DNA of 64,000 bases from Rhodanobacter sp. 67-28 (GTDB lineage Bacteria > Pseudomonadota > Gammaproteobacteria > Xanthomonadales > Rhodanobacteraceae), in NCBI GenBank assembly GCA_001898415.1, contig MKTU01000026.1, positions 126,376-190,375 on the forward strand, read 5' to 3'. The notes under the pieces are model-generated. The model did not search any database. It saw only the letters and a list, made by a program, of their open reading frames with translations, and was not told the DNA's origin. Shown here piece after piece: positions 54,883-64,000 of this stretch. The stretch's first letter is position 1, and each line of letters starts with the position of its first letter. The translations under genes and the position numbers were made by a program.

Positions 54883-56018
54883 AGATCTGCCACGTCATCA
54901 CCGGGTTGAACGCCGGCGGCGCCGAGATCGCGCTGTGTCGCCTGCTCGAATCATTGCCCGCCCCGGCATACCGGCATGCGGTGGTGGTGCTGGGCGGCGA
55001 GGGGACGCTGAGCGCGCGCCTGGCCGAATCTGCCCGGGTGCACCACATGGGCATCCGGCCCGGCCGCGCCGGCCCCGGCGACGTGATGCGGCTGCGGCGA
55101 TTGCTGGCGCACGAGTCGGCCGACCTGGTCCATGCCTGGATGTACCACGCGCACCTGCTCACCTCGCTGGCGCTGTGGGGGCAGTCCGTGCCGCACCTGT
55201 GGAGCGTGCACCATTCACTGACCGACCTGGCCACCGACAAGCCGCTGACGCGCGTGGTGATCCGCCTCAACGCGGTGTTCTCGACGCGGCCCAGCTGCGT
55301 GCTGTATGCCTCCCAGCTCAGCGCCTCGCAGCACGAGGACTACGGCTTCAGCCGCTTGCGCACGGTGGTGATTCCCAACGGTTACGACACCGGCGTGCTG
55401 GTGCCGGACCCGGCGGCGCGCGCGCGCATCCGCGAGGAGCTGGCGGTGCCGGGCGATGGCCTGGTGATCGGCATGGTGGCGCGCGTGCATCCGACCAAGG
55501 ATCACGGCAACTTCCTGCACGCAGCGAAGCTGTTCCGGGAAAGCCATCCCGACAGCGTGTTCGTGCTGGTCGGCGACGGCGCGACCGCCGCGAATGCGGA
55601 ACTCGCCAGCCAGGTCGACGCCTTGCAATTGCGCACCCATGTGCGCCTGCTCGGCCGACGCCAGGACATCCCCGCGATCAACGCGGCGTTCGACATCGCC
55701 ACCCTGGCCTCGCGCGGCGAGGCCTTCCCCAATGCGGTGGCCGAGGCGATGGCCTGCGGCGTGCCGTGCGTGGCCACCGACGTGGGCGATGTGCCGCTGA
55801 TCGTGGCCGATACCGGTGTGGTGGTGCCGGCGCGCGATTCCGCCGCGCTCTGCGCCGGCTGGGCCAGCCTGGCCGCGCTGTCGCCGCGCGAGCGGCACCA
55901 ACTGGGTCTGCGCGCGCGCCAGCGCATCGTCGACAACTACACGGCCAGGCTGCGCACGCGGCGTTACGCCGATCTGTATTCGTCCATCGTGCAGGAGCGA
56001 CAAGCATGTGCGGAATAG
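54879..56018 (+). CDS. GT4 family glycosyltransferase
   Basis: A 379-residue GT-B enzyme starting with KICHVITGLNAGGAEIALCRLL, with the donor-site segment VARVHPTKDHGNFL and the retaining E-x7-E in RGEAFPNAVAEAMACG. It is a clear paralogue of the second half of the fused enzyme upstream (shared NG-DTG, KDH and PNVVAEAMACG blocks). It adds a sugar to the growing lipid-linked repeat unit from a nucleotide donor. The start is a GTG overlapping the TGA of the polymerase gene, and its end overlaps the amidotransferase gene by 13 bases. Confidence 0.92.
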   Translation: MKICHVITGLNAGGAEIALCRLLESLPAPAYRHAVVVLGGEGTLSARLAESARVHHMGIRPGRAGPGDVMRLRRLLAHESADLVHAWMYHAHLLTSLALWGQSVPHLWSVHHSLTDLATDKPLTRVVIRLNAVFSTRPSCVLYASQLSASQHEDYGFSRLRTVVIPNGYDTGVLVPDPAARARIREELAVPGDGLVIGMVARVHPTKDHGNFLHAAKLFRESHPDSVFVLVGDGATAANAELASQVDALQLRTHVRLLGRRQDIPAINAAFDIATLASRGEAFPNAVAEAMACGVPCVATDVGDVPLIVADTGVVVPARDSAALCAGWASLAALSPRERHQLGLRARQRIVDNYTARLRTRRYADLYSSIVQERQACAE

Positions 56019-58045
56019 CCGGCTTCTGGGATGCCTCCCACGCCTTCACCGCCGAAGACGGCGGCGCCATCGTGCGGCGCATGACCGACGCGCTGAGCCA
56101 TCGTGGCCCGGACGACGACGGCCATTTCCAGGATGCCGCGGCAGGCGTGGCGCTCGGCCATCGGCGTCTTTCGGTGATCGACCCGACACCGGGTGGCCAC
56201 CAGCCGATGACTTCGGCCAGTGGACGCTACGTGATCGTGTTCAACGGCGAGGTCTACAACCATCACCGCCTGCGCCGCGAGCTGACGCCGCTCGGCGCGA
56301 CGTTCCGCGGGCGCTCGGACACGGAGGTGATGCTGGCGGCGATCGAGCAATGGGGGCTGGAAGCGGCAGTCAGGCGCTTCGTGGGCATGTTCGCTTTCGC
56401 GTTGTGGGATCGCCGCGAGCGCACGCTCGCCCTGGTGCGCGACCGGCTCGGCATCAAGCCGCTCTATTACGGCTGGGTGGGTTCGCTGTTCGTGTTCGGC
56501 TCCGAGCTGAAGGCGCTGCGGCGCTGCCCGCGGTTCGCCAACCCGGTCGACCGCGACGCGCTGTGCCTGCTGCTGCGGCACAACTACATCGGCGCACCGC
56601 ACGCCATCTACCGGGGCATCCGCAAGCTGCTGCCGGGCACCTGGCTGAGCGTGGACCAGGGGATGGCCGCCTCGCGCATCGACGCGTCGACGCTCGCCAC
56701 GCGGGCGCAAGTCTACTGGTCGGCCCGCGAGGTCGCGCAGGCCGGCGTGGCCGATCGCCTGCACCTGTCCGACGCCGCGGCCACCGACGAGCTGGAGAAA
56801 CTCCTGCTCGACGCGGTCGGCCTGCGCATGGAGGCCGACGTGCCGCTGGGCGCGTTCCTCTCCGGCGGCGTGGATTCCTCGCTGGTGGTGGCGCTGATGC
56901 AGGCGCAGTCGATGCGGCCGGTGCAGACCTTCTCCATCGGCTTCCACGAGAAGGGCTACGACGAAGCGGGTTACGCCCGCGCCGTGGCCGAACACCTTGG
57001 CACCGAGCACCACGAGTTGTACGTGACCGCGCGCGACGCGCTGGACGTGGTGCCGAAGTTGCCGTCGATGTTCGACGAGCCGTTCTCCGATTCCTCGCAG
57101 ATACCGACCTACCTGCTGTCGCGGCTGGCCCGGCGCCAGGTGACGGTGAGTCTCTCCGGTGACGGCGGCGATGAGTTGTTCGGCGGTTACGAGCGCTATT
57201 TCAAGGCGCGCGCGATCGAGCGCGGCCTGGACTGGATACCGGCGGGGTTGCAGCGGCGGCTCGCGCGCTCGCTGTCGCATCGCGCCGGTTTCTACGAGTC
57301 GCTGCTCGCCGGCGCCAATCGCTGCGTACCGGCGCGCATCCGCCTGAAGCGGCCGCGCTCCAAGATCGGCGTGCTCGCCAGCATGCTCGACGCCGGGCCA
57401 CAGGAGCAGCGCTATCGCCTGCTGATGTCGCATTTGCGCGATCCCGCCCGCGTGGTGCTGCACGGCGAGGAGCCGCCGACCGGGCTGAGCCACCCCGAGC
57501 TGGGGCCGCAGGTGCGGGAGGTGTTCGAGCGGATGATGTACAGCGACCTGGTCAGCTACCTGCCGGGCGACGTGCTGACCAAGGTCGATCGCGCCAGCAT
57601 GGCGGTGAGCCTGGAGGCGCGCGTGCCGCTGCTGGATCACCGCGTGGCCGAGTTCGCCTGGCGCGTGCCGATGCGGCAGAAAGTGCGCGGCGGCGAGGGC
57701 AAGTGGCTGTTGCGCCAGGTGCTGTACCGGCACGTGCCGCGCGCGCTGATTGACCGCCCCAAGAAGGGCTTCGGCGTGCCGATGGGCGAGTGGCTGCGCG
57801 GGCCGCTGCGCGAGTGGGCCGAAGCGCTGCTGGAACCGGCACGGTTGCGCGAGGAGGGTTACTTCGAACCCGAATACGTGCGCGCGATGTTCGTCGACCA
57901 CCTGGCGGGGCGGGTGCACGAGGGCGGCCGGCTGTGGGACGTGCTTATGTTCCAGGCCTGGCTGCGGGAAACCCGGCAGCCGGACGCGCACCCGCGCGAT
58001 GCGGTCGCGAACGCGTGCGGCTCGCACGCGCCGGCGGGCTTTTGA
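56006..58045 (+). CDS. Glutamine-dependent asparagine synthase-like amidotransferase
   Basis: A 679-residue AsnB-type protein. Cys2 is the glutaminase nucleophile (MCGIAGFWD), followed by LSHRGPDDDG, NGEVYNH and the PP-loop ATP site LSGGVDSS at residues 285-292, plus SGDGGDELFGGY. It ends about 45 residues after the conserved core. In polysaccharide loci such enzymes usually amidate uronic acids or other carboxyl groups on sugars, rather than making free asparagine. A GGAG ribosome-binding site inside the end of the upstream glycosyltransferase supports the start at 56006. Confidence 0.92.
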   Translation: MCGIAGFWDASHAFTAEDGGAIVRRMTDALSHRGPDDDGHFQDAAAGVALGHRRLSVIDPTPGGHQPMTSASGRYVIVFNGEVYNHHRLRRELTPLGATFRGRSDTEVMLAAIEQWGLEAAVRRFVGMFAFALWDRRERTLALVRDRLGIKPLYYGWVGSLFVFGSELKALRRCPRFANPVDRDALCLLLRHNYIGAPHAIYRGIRKLLPGTWLSVDQGMAASRIDASTLATRAQVYWSAREVAQAGVADRLHLSDAAATDELEKLLLDAVGLRMEADVPLGAFLSGGVDSSLVVALMQAQSMRPVQTFSIGFHEKGYDEAGYARAVAEHLGTEHHELYVTARDALDVVPKLPSMFDEPFSDSSQIPTYLLSRLARRQVTVSLSGDGGDELFGGYERYFKARAIERGLDWIPAGLQRRLARSLSHRAGFYESLLAGANRCVPARIRLKRPRSKIGVLASMLDAGPQEQRYRLLMSHLRDPARVVLHGEEPPTGLSHPELGPQVREVFERMMYSDLVSYLPGDVLTKVDRASMAVSLEARVPLLDHRVAEFAWRVPMRQKVRGGEGKWLLRQVLYRHVPRALIDRPKKGFGVPMGEWLRGPLREWAEALLEPARLREEGYFEPEYVRAMFVDHLAGRVHEGGRLWDVLMFQAWLRETRQPDAHPRDAVANACGSHAPAGF

Positions 58046-58067
58046 CGTGGCATGGCGAGCTGACGAC

Positions 58068-58973
58068 ATGAACGGACAGAACGCAGCGTGCGAACGGGTG
58101 CCGCCGACCGGCTCCGCGGGGTGGCTCGCCGAGCTTGCCTTCACGCCACGCAAGGAATCCTGGGTGGCCTCGTCGGCGGACCGCTTCTACAAGATATTCC
58201 GCCGCAGCGACGACCCGCTGCGCGACTGGCTGGACCCGACGTGCATGGAAAAGGCCGGCCGCGAGTACGCCGATGCGCTGCTGCTGCGCGAGCTGAGCGA
58301 ACACGTCTGCACGCCGTTGCGGCTCGACCATGCATGCGTGGTCTATCCGCGACTCTCCGGGCCGGACCTGCGCCCGATGCTGCAGCAAAAGCACGGTGCC
58401 TTCGGCCCGCGGCATCGAGCGCAAGCCTTGCGCAAGGCGATGGTGGTGCTGGCGCAATTGCATCGCGCGCGCTCGAATCCGGCCGGCTACCCGGCCAAGG
58501 ACTACCTGCACGACGGCTACCTGGTGCCCGACGCGGAGGTCGCACGGCGCATCGGCGAACGCGAGCGCACGCTCTTCATCGGCGGTTTCGAAGTGCGCAA
58601 TTTCCGCTACGACGAGGAGCGCGAGGACTGGTTGTTCTTCGACCCGCAGCACGTCTACCTCGGCATGCCGGAGGACGACGTGGCGCGGTTCGTGATCTCC
58701 CTGCTGATGATCAACTGGGGTCAGGGCGGCGGCGTCACGCTGTGGCAGGGGTTCGACGTGGAGGACCTGCTCGCCGCCTACGAGGATGCCGCCGGCTTCC
58801 TGCTCGACGGCACCCTGCTCACTTATTTCCTGCGCGAGACGATCGCCATGCGTCGACATTTTGCACAGAAGGCGCTGCGCAACATGGCGGGCGCCAGGCG
58901 GGTCATTGGCCGACCGTATCTGGCCGGCTATTTCATGCAACTCAACCACTGGGCCGCAAACCATGAATTTTGA
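58068..58973 (+). CDS. Kinase-fold protein with degenerate catalytic loop
   Basis: A 301-residue protein of no named family that I recognise, but with the outline of a protein-kinase/APH fold. A Lys in DRFYKIF (Lys42), a helix ending in ALLLRELSE, a hinge-like VVYPRLSGPDL and an LAQLH helix are all present. Where active kinases have H-G-D-x4-N, this protein has I-G-G-F-E-V-R-N178, so the catalytic Asp is replaced by Gly. The later metal-binding Asp (FFD192P) is kept. It may be a pseudokinase or use an altered mechanism. It overlaps the following methyltransferase gene by 11 bases, which implies that the two work together. Confidence 0.7.
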   Translation: MNGQNAACERVPPTGSAGWLAELAFTPRKESWVASSADRFYKIFRRSDDPLRDWLDPTCMEKAGREYADALLLRELSEHVCTPLRLDHACVVYPRLSGPDLRPMLQQKHGAFGPRHRAQALRKAMVVLAQLHRARSNPAGYPAKDYLHDGYLVPDAEVARRIGERERTLFIGGFEVRNFRYDEEREDWLFFDPQHVYLGMPEDDVARFVISLLMINWGQGGGVTLWQGFDVEDLLAAYEDAAGFLLDGTLLTYFLRETIAMRRHFAQKALRNMAGARRVIGRPYLAGYFMQLNHWAANHEF

Positions 58974-59685
58974 CTATGAGCGCGATACCCGCGGCTTCTA
59001 TCAGAACGACGATACGGCGCGGCGTTACCACCAGATGTTCATGTCGCCGAAGGGATGGCGCAATCTTCCCTCGCGGCTGATCGCGCGACGCGAGCGGCGC
59101 GCCATCGAAACCCTGCTCGACCAGGTGCCGCACCGCACCGCGCTGGACCTTCCGGCCGGCACCGGCAAGCTCGCCGGCATCTTCGCCGCGCGGGGCACCC
59201 GCGTGGTGGCCTCGGACATCTCCGCCAGCATGCTGAAACTGGCCGAGGCCGAATACGCCCGCGCCGGCTGCACCGACGCGCGCTTCCAGGTGGAGGACGC
59301 GACCGACCTGGCGCGTTTCCGCGAAGGGTCGTTCGACGTGGTGGTGTGCCTGCGGCTGATGCACCGCGTGCCTTCGGGCCTGCGCCGGCGGATGCTGCGC
59401 GAGTTCGCCCGGATCGCGCCTTGCACCATCGTCTCGTACGGGATCGAAACCGGTTTCCACAAGAAACGGCGTGAGCTGCGCGCGGCGGTGTTCGGCGGCG
59501 GGCGGGACCCGCTGTGCTTCTGCAGCGTCGGGCAGGCGCATGCCGAGCTGTCAGCGGATTTCGAGGTGCTCCGGCAAATATGGATCGCGCCCGCCTTGTC
59601 GCAGGAGATGGTGTTCCTGTTGCGCTCCCGGCGCGACCGGGCCGGCGTGTTCGGCGCAGCCGACGCACCGGGTTCCGCGCCATGA
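58963..59685 (+). CDS. Class I SAM-dependent methyltransferase
   Basis: A 240-residue Rossmann-fold methyltransferase. It has motif I LDLPAGTGKLAGIFA (about residues 61-75), an acidic end of strand 2 in VVASDISASMLKLAEAEYA, and the post-motif FDVVVCLRLMHRVP. It should methylate a sugar or sugar phosphate of the polysaccharide, or the chain end. The start codon lies inside the 3' end of the kinase-like gene, and the stop overlaps the next gene (ATGA). No membrane segment is seen. Confidence 0.87.
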   Translation: MNFDYERDTRGFYQNDDTARRYHQMFMSPKGWRNLPSRLIARRERRAIETLLDQVPHRTALDLPAGTGKLAGIFAARGTRVVASDISASMLKLAEAEYARAGCTDARFQVEDATDLARFREGSFDVVVCLRLMHRVPSGLRRRMLREFARIAPCTIVSYGIETGFHKKRRELRAAVFGGGRDPLCFCSVGQAHAELSADFEVLRQIWIAPALSQEMVFLLRSRRDRAGVFGAADAPGSAP

Positions 59686-60797
59686 GGGCGGTGCATGCGT
59701 CGCCGCGCGCAACGCGGGCGTTGCTCGGCGCGGTTGCGCTGCTGCTGTTCGCAGCCAGGCCCGTCAGCGCAGGCTGCCCGAAACTGCTGATGTTCGACGG
59801 CACCAATTTCCACACCCAGGCGACCGACGGGCAGGCTGCCTATTGGGGCGACACGGTCGGCGTGCAGGGATTCTTCGTCAACCGCGTCATGGCCTCCTGG
59901 CAGGACGATGTCGGCACCCGCACGGACAGCAAGTTGTGGCGGCAACTGGGCCTGTTCCAGTCCGTCTATGCCCGCCACGGCGTGACCGACAACTTCATCA
60001 AGGTGGCGCTGTACAAGCCGATCGACTGGCGTGACCCGGATGGGTTGAAACAGGTGGTGCGGAACTTCTCGCACGCCGCGGCGCTGGCGCGGCATGCAGG
60101 GCTCAAGGGCATCGCGATCGACCTGGAGCCGTACGAGCCGACCTGGGTCGACAGCGGCGAGCTGTCCGCCACCGTGCAGGCCGAGGCAAGCGCGATCGCC
60201 GAGGCCATGCGGGCGGCCTATCCGCAAATGACCCTGGTCGTCATCAAGGACGCGCTTCACCAGAACTATCCGCGCACGCCGCTCGACGAACTGGTCTCGA
60301 AGTTCGGCACCGATCCGGGCCCCTCGCGTCATTTCTGGCATGGCGGCTATGCGCTGGCCATCCCGTTCCTGCACGGGTTGCTGTCGGCGAACTGGGCGCA
60401 TGTGGTGATTGCGACCGAAGTCACCTACGACGGCTCGGACATGGCCACGCCGGTACGCCAGACGCAGCGCAACTACGACGTCTTCATGGGCGCCGAACAG
60501 GCCAGTCGCAGCGACCTCAGCGTGGCTCCCGGACTGTGGCCGCTGGGGCATTCCTACACCGACAAGTCCGCCCGCGATACGCCGCAGGCATTCGCCGAGC
60601 ACCTGCGGTCCGCCTACAGCGCGGCGGAAGACTACGTGTGGATCTACGGCTACGGCAGCGCGTGGCAGGCCGACGGCCCCTATGGCGGCGCGCCGGTCAC
60701 CGCCGACTTTCCGCAGTACACCGCCGCCATCCATGCGATGCGCGCGTCCTGCACGGCGAGCGCTGCCGACCCGCAGGCGCAAAGGCAGGCACACTGA
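59682..60797 (+). CDS. Secreted protein of unknown family, glycosidase-like
   Basis: A 371-residue exported protein with a signal peptide (ALLGAVALLLFAARPVSAG). I do not recognise a named family. Alternating strands and helices with LKGIAIDLEPYEPTW (about residues 142-157) resemble the acidic strand ends of TIM-barrel glycoside hydrolases; further acid- and aromatic-rich strands follow (VVIATEVTYDG; DYVWIYGYGSAW). Glu in DLEPYE and Glu in ATEVTY are the candidate catalytic pair. In this operon it may trim or degrade the exopolysaccharide in the periplasm, as Wzy-type systems often include such hydrolases. Function is inferred. Confidence 0.7.
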   Translation: MRAVHASPRATRALLGAVALLLFAARPVSAGCPKLLMFDGTNFHTQATDGQAAYWGDTVGVQGFFVNRVMASWQDDVGTRTDSKLWRQLGLFQSVYARHGVTDNFIKVALYKPIDWRDPDGLKQVVRNFSHAAALARHAGLKGIAIDLEPYEPTWVDSGELSATVQAEASAIAEAMRAAYPQMTLVVIKDALHQNYPRTPLDELVSKFGTDPGPSRHFWHGGYALAIPFLHGLLSANWAHVVIATEVTYDGSDMATPVRQTQRNYDVFMGAEQASRSDLSVAPGLWPLGHSYTDKSARDTPQAFAEHLRSAYSAAEDYVWIYGYGSAWQADGPYGGAPVTADFPQYTAAIHAMRASCTASAADPQAQRQAH

Positions 60798-60815
60798 GGA
60801 GGCTCGATACCCACC

Positions 60816-61982
60816 GTGAAGATCGTCTTTTTCGCCAACACCGACTGGTACCTCTACAACTTCCGCCGCTCACTGGCGCTGGCCGCGCAGTCCAGCGGCT
60901 ACGAGGTGCTGCTGGTGTCGCCGTCCGGCGCGTACGGCGAGCGGCTGCGCGGCCTTGGCCTGCGCTGGCAGCCGCTGGCAGGGATGGATCGGCGCAGCCT
61001 GAATCCCGCCCGCGAACTGCAACTGCTGGCGAGCCTGGTGCGGCTGTTCCGGCGCGAGCGCCCGGCGCTGATGCATGGCTTCACGATCAAGTGCGCGGTG
61101 TACGGCTCGCTTGCCGCGCAGCTCGCCGGCGTGCCGGCGCGGGTGAATGCGGTGGCCGGGCTGGGCTACGTGTTCGCCAGCAACGACCGCAAGGCGCGCT
61201 GCCTGCGGCCGATGGTGCGAGCGGCGCTGCGTCTGGCCATGCGCGGGCGGCGCACGCGGCTGATCCTGCAGAATCCGGACGACGAGATGATGTTTCGGCA
61301 ATCCGGCCTGATCGGTGCCGATCGCATCGACCTGATCCCGGGCTCGGGTGTGGACTGCACGCGGTTCACTCCGCGCGCGAACGCAGACGGTCCGCGCAGG
61401 CCGCAACCGTGCGTTTTGCTGGCCGCGCGACTGCTGTGGGACAAGGGGGTGGCCGAATACGTCGAGGCGGCGCGCCTGCTGCGCGGGGCCGGCCGCCGCA
61501 TCCGCTTCCTGCTCGCCGGCATGCCCGATCGGGGCAATCCGGCAGCGGTGCCGGAAGCCACGCTGCAACAGTGGGTGGAGGAAGGCGTGATCGAGTGGCT
61601 GGGGCACGTGGACGACACCAGCGAGCTGTTCCGTTCGGTGGACATCGTGGCGCTGCCCACGTACTACCGCGAAGGCCTGCCGAAATCGCTGATCGAGGCC
61701 GCCGCCTGCGCGCGACCGTTGATCACCACCGACATGCCGGGCTGTCGCGAGGTAGTGACGAACGAGGTCGATGGCCTGCTGATTCCGCCGCATGACGCCG
61801 CCGCGTTGGCGCGCGCCATCGCCCGCCTGGTCGATGCGCCCGAACTGGCCGCCCGCCTGGGCGCCGCCGCGCGGGCCAAGGTACTGGCGAATTTCGACGA
61901 ACGCCTCGTCATCGAACGCACGCTGGCGGTATACCGCGAACTGCTGCAGCCCGACCGCATGGCGCACGCCGCCGTCGACTGA
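60816..61982 (+). CDS. GT4 family glycosyltransferase, last gene of the exopolysaccharide operon
   Basis: A 388-residue GT-B enzyme beginning KIVFFANTDWYLYNFR, with VNAVAGLGYVF, a donor-loop segment LLAARLLWDKGVAEYVEAA and the motif REGLPKSLIEAA (E-x7-E). This sub-pattern is typical of PglA/WbpH-like galactosyl- or N-acetylgalactosaminyl-transferases of the GT4 group. The start is GTG at 60816; GAGGAGG lies about 12 bases upstream, a slightly long spacing. It begins 18 bases after the secreted protein gene. No terminator is visible in the 285-base spacer that follows. Confidence 0.9.
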   Translation: MKIVFFANTDWYLYNFRRSLALAAQSSGYEVLLVSPSGAYGERLRGLGLRWQPLAGMDRRSLNPARELQLLASLVRLFRRERPALMHGFTIKCAVYGSLAAQLAGVPARVNAVAGLGYVFASNDRKARCLRPMVRAALRLAMRGRRTRLILQNPDDEMMFRQSGLIGADRIDLIPGSGVDCTRFTPRANADGPRRPQPCVLLAARLLWDKGVAEYVEAARLLRGAGRRIRFLLAGMPDRGNPAAVPEATLQQWVEEGVIEWLGHVDDTSELFRSVDIVALPTYYREGLPKSLIEAAACARPLITTDMPGCREVVTNEVDGLLIPPHDAAALARAIARLVDAPELAARLGAAARAKVLANFDERLVIERTLAVYRELLQPDRMAHAAVD

Positions 61983-62267
61983 CGGCTCGCCTGATCCCGC
62001 CACGGGGTATCGGCTGCGCGCAGATGACCCGCTGCGCGCGTGCGCGCGTCGGATTTCGCGGCGCGGTGCGCTTGCGCGACCGGCAGGGTGACCGTCATCA
62101 GGGGAGACGTGCACGCGCGCACGGTGGTCATGGCCTGGAATGTGCTTGAATCCCCTGCAGGCTCTGCCGAGCCGGCCATCCGTCGCGCCACCGGACGGGT
62201 GAGCGACCATTCCATGTCCACAAGCGACGCCACGCGTCCGCGATTGCTGCAACCGGGAACCATACCG

Positions 62268-62504
62268 ATGACCCTCACCAGTCTTGGCATCCTGCTCATT
62301 GTCAACGGCGTGCTGCTGTGGGCCATCATGGCCGCGCTTCACCGTCACACGGTGGCGCTGAAAAACCTGCAACTGCAGATGGAAATCCTGCTTGGCCGAC
62401 ACGGCGCCGACGCGGGCGGCGAGATTCCGGCAGTCCGCCCCCGGGATGCCGGAAAGCCGCCGTCCCGGTCGCGGCCCGAGTCGGTGGACTCCTCGACACG
62501 CTGA
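62268..62504 (+). CDS. Small single-pass membrane protein, unknown
   Basis: A 78-residue predicted protein: one membrane helix (TSLGILLIVNGVLLWAIMAAL), then a short basic amphipathic segment (HRHTVALKNLQLQMEILLG) and a disordered Arg/Pro/Ser tail. The ATG has GGGAA eight bases upstream. The frame extends further 5', but that part is not protein-like. No family is recognised, and it could be a chance frame; the clean helix at the N-terminus and the ribosome-binding site favour a real gene. Confidence 0.5.
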   Translation: MTLTSLGILLIVNGVLLWAIMAALHRHTVALKNLQLQMEILLGRHGADAGGEIPAVRPRDAGKPPSRSRPESVDSSTR

Positions 62505-62612
62505 ATGGCTTGCGCCGACGTCCGACTCGCCGTCTTGGCGTGGTCGCGCGGAACGGGTAGAACGGTGCCGTTCGCGCGTGGCGACGACCACGCCCCATCC
62601 CCGGAGCCCCGT

Positions 62613-63122
62613 ATGGATATGCCGTCCGTTCCCACCGATGCCGAACTGCTGGCGCTGGCCGGTGAGGTGGCCGTGGAAGTGCAGCGCTGCCGCTTGATGC
62701 TGGTCACGGCCGAATCCTGCAGCGGCGGCTGGATCGCCAAGACGCTGACCGACCTGCCGGGCAGTTCGGCCTGGTTCGACGCCGGCGTGGTCACCTACAG
62801 CTACGAGGCCAAGGAGGCCCTGCTCGGGGTCAACCCGCGCACGCTGGAGCATGCCGGCGCGGTCAGCGAAGAGACCGTGCTGGAGATGGTGGCCGGCGCG
62901 CTGGCGCGCTTCGGTGCCGGCGTGGCGGTAGCGGTGACCGGCATCGCCGGTCCGACCGGCGGCATGCCGGGCAAACCCGTCGGTACGGTCTGGATCGGCT
63001 GGAAACGCCGCGGCGGTTACGCCCATGCGCGGCTGTTCCATTTTTCCGGCGATCGCGAGGCCGTGCGCCGGCAAACCGTGGCGGCGGCGCTCGAAGGCTT
63101 GCGGAAAACCCTGACGGAATGA
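62613..63122 (+). CDS. pncC: CinA C-terminal family nicotinamide-nucleotide amidohydrolase (PncC-like)
   Basis: A 169-residue stand-alone CinA C-terminal domain: [25 protein letters not shown] (in part), [23 protein letters not shown] and [10 protein letters not shown] with [10 protein letters not shown]. PncC hydrolyses nicotinamide mononucleotide to nicotinate mononucleotide in NAD recycling. The ATG at 62613 is chosen for the GGAG ribosome-binding site and the family-standard length. It sits directly upstream of recA, a very common arrangement in gammaproteobacteria. Confidence 0.93.
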   Translation: MDMPSVPTDAELLALAGEVAVEVQRCRLMLVTAESCSGGWIAKTLTDLPGSSAWFDAGVVTYSYEAKEALLGVNPRTLEHAGAVSEETVLEMVAGALARFGAGVAVAVTGIAGPTGGMPGKPVGTVWIGWKRRGGYAHARLFHFSGDREAVRRQTVAAALEGLRKTLTE

Positions 63123-63279
63123 GGCGCCGCGCGCTGCCGGACCGGCTTGACGAGTGTGGGATACTGCACGTTCCGATCATGGCCCGTTGCCGCGCGCGGC
63201 CGAGCCCGCATGATCGCAACCCGTGAGATTCGATCCGGGCATCATGCCTCCCACTCACCGCCCAACCGGAATACCAACG

Positions 63280-64000
<721 letters not shown>

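Noticed and set aside
63123-63279. A LexA operator before recA.
   Set aside because: No CTG-N10-CAG palindrome of acceptable quality was found; the TTGACG and GATACT elements there are at the wrong spacing for a promoter pair.

Overview
The window is GC-rich (roughly two thirds G+C by eye), gene-dense DNA from a gammaproteobacterium. Gene content and protein style (RapA, MutS, CinA-RecA, paired M13 peptidases, TonB receptors, GumB/Wzc-type exopolysaccharide genes) fit the Lysobacterales (Xanthomonadales), most likely a Rhodanobacter/Dyella-like member of the Rhodanobacteraceae. That placement is an inference from gene content, not a search result.

Region 1 (1-11.5 kb) is the 3' part of a type VI secretion cluster: tssC (cut by the window edge), hcp, tagJ, tssE, tssF, tssG and clpV, in the order known from HSI-I-type clusters. 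tssB, tssA, the tssJKLM membrane complex and vgrG are not visible here. Two unassigned genes follow clpV. The first (9279-10271) is less GC-rich and carries a His95-Gly ... Cys140 arrangement like clan CD (caspase-like/C80) cysteine peptidases, so it is the best candidate effector. tagJ contains an intrinsic-terminator-like hairpin plus T7 run inside its coding sequence.

Region 2 (11.7-33.5 kb) is mostly housekeeping and envelope genes: a CysJ-like flavoreductase; GNAT, SET-domain and ComEA-like genes; an M20 peptidase; a PLP-binding YggS protein; an NlpC/P60 endopeptidase; a rhomboid; RapA; an iron-uptake pair (PiuC and a siderophore receptor behind a Fur-box-like site); two tandem 708-residue M13 lipoprotein peptidases with duplicated upstream regions; a DUF502 protein; an M48 peptidase; a DUF4124 protein; and a GST.

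Region 3 (33.5-43 kb) has a thiamine-uptake unit: a TPP riboswitch, a TonB-dependent receptor and a PnuC/PnuT-type transporter, with an APH-fold kinase gene ending exactly at the riboswitch. It is followed by an AEC transporter, two paralogous response regulators flanking hslR, and mutS.

Region 4 (43-62 kb) is an exopolysaccharide locus with two divergent arms. The left arm has a Wza/GumB-type export lipoprotein and a WecA-like initiating transferase. The right arm has a Wzc-type tyrosine kinase, a phosphotransferase, a Wzx flippase, a fused double GT4 glycosyltransferase, a Wzy/WaaL-type polymerase, a GT4 enzyme, a glutamine-dependent amidotransferase, a kinase-like protein lacking the usual catalytic Asp, a methyltransferase, a secreted hydrolase-like protein and another GT4. 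Most right-arm genes overlap by 4-13 bases, which indicates one translationally coupled operon.

Region 5 (62-64 kb) holds a small membrane protein gene, the CinA/PncC amidohydrolase gene and the 5' part of recA, which runs off the window. I saw no tRNA or rRNA genes, CRISPR arrays or intact insertion sequences.
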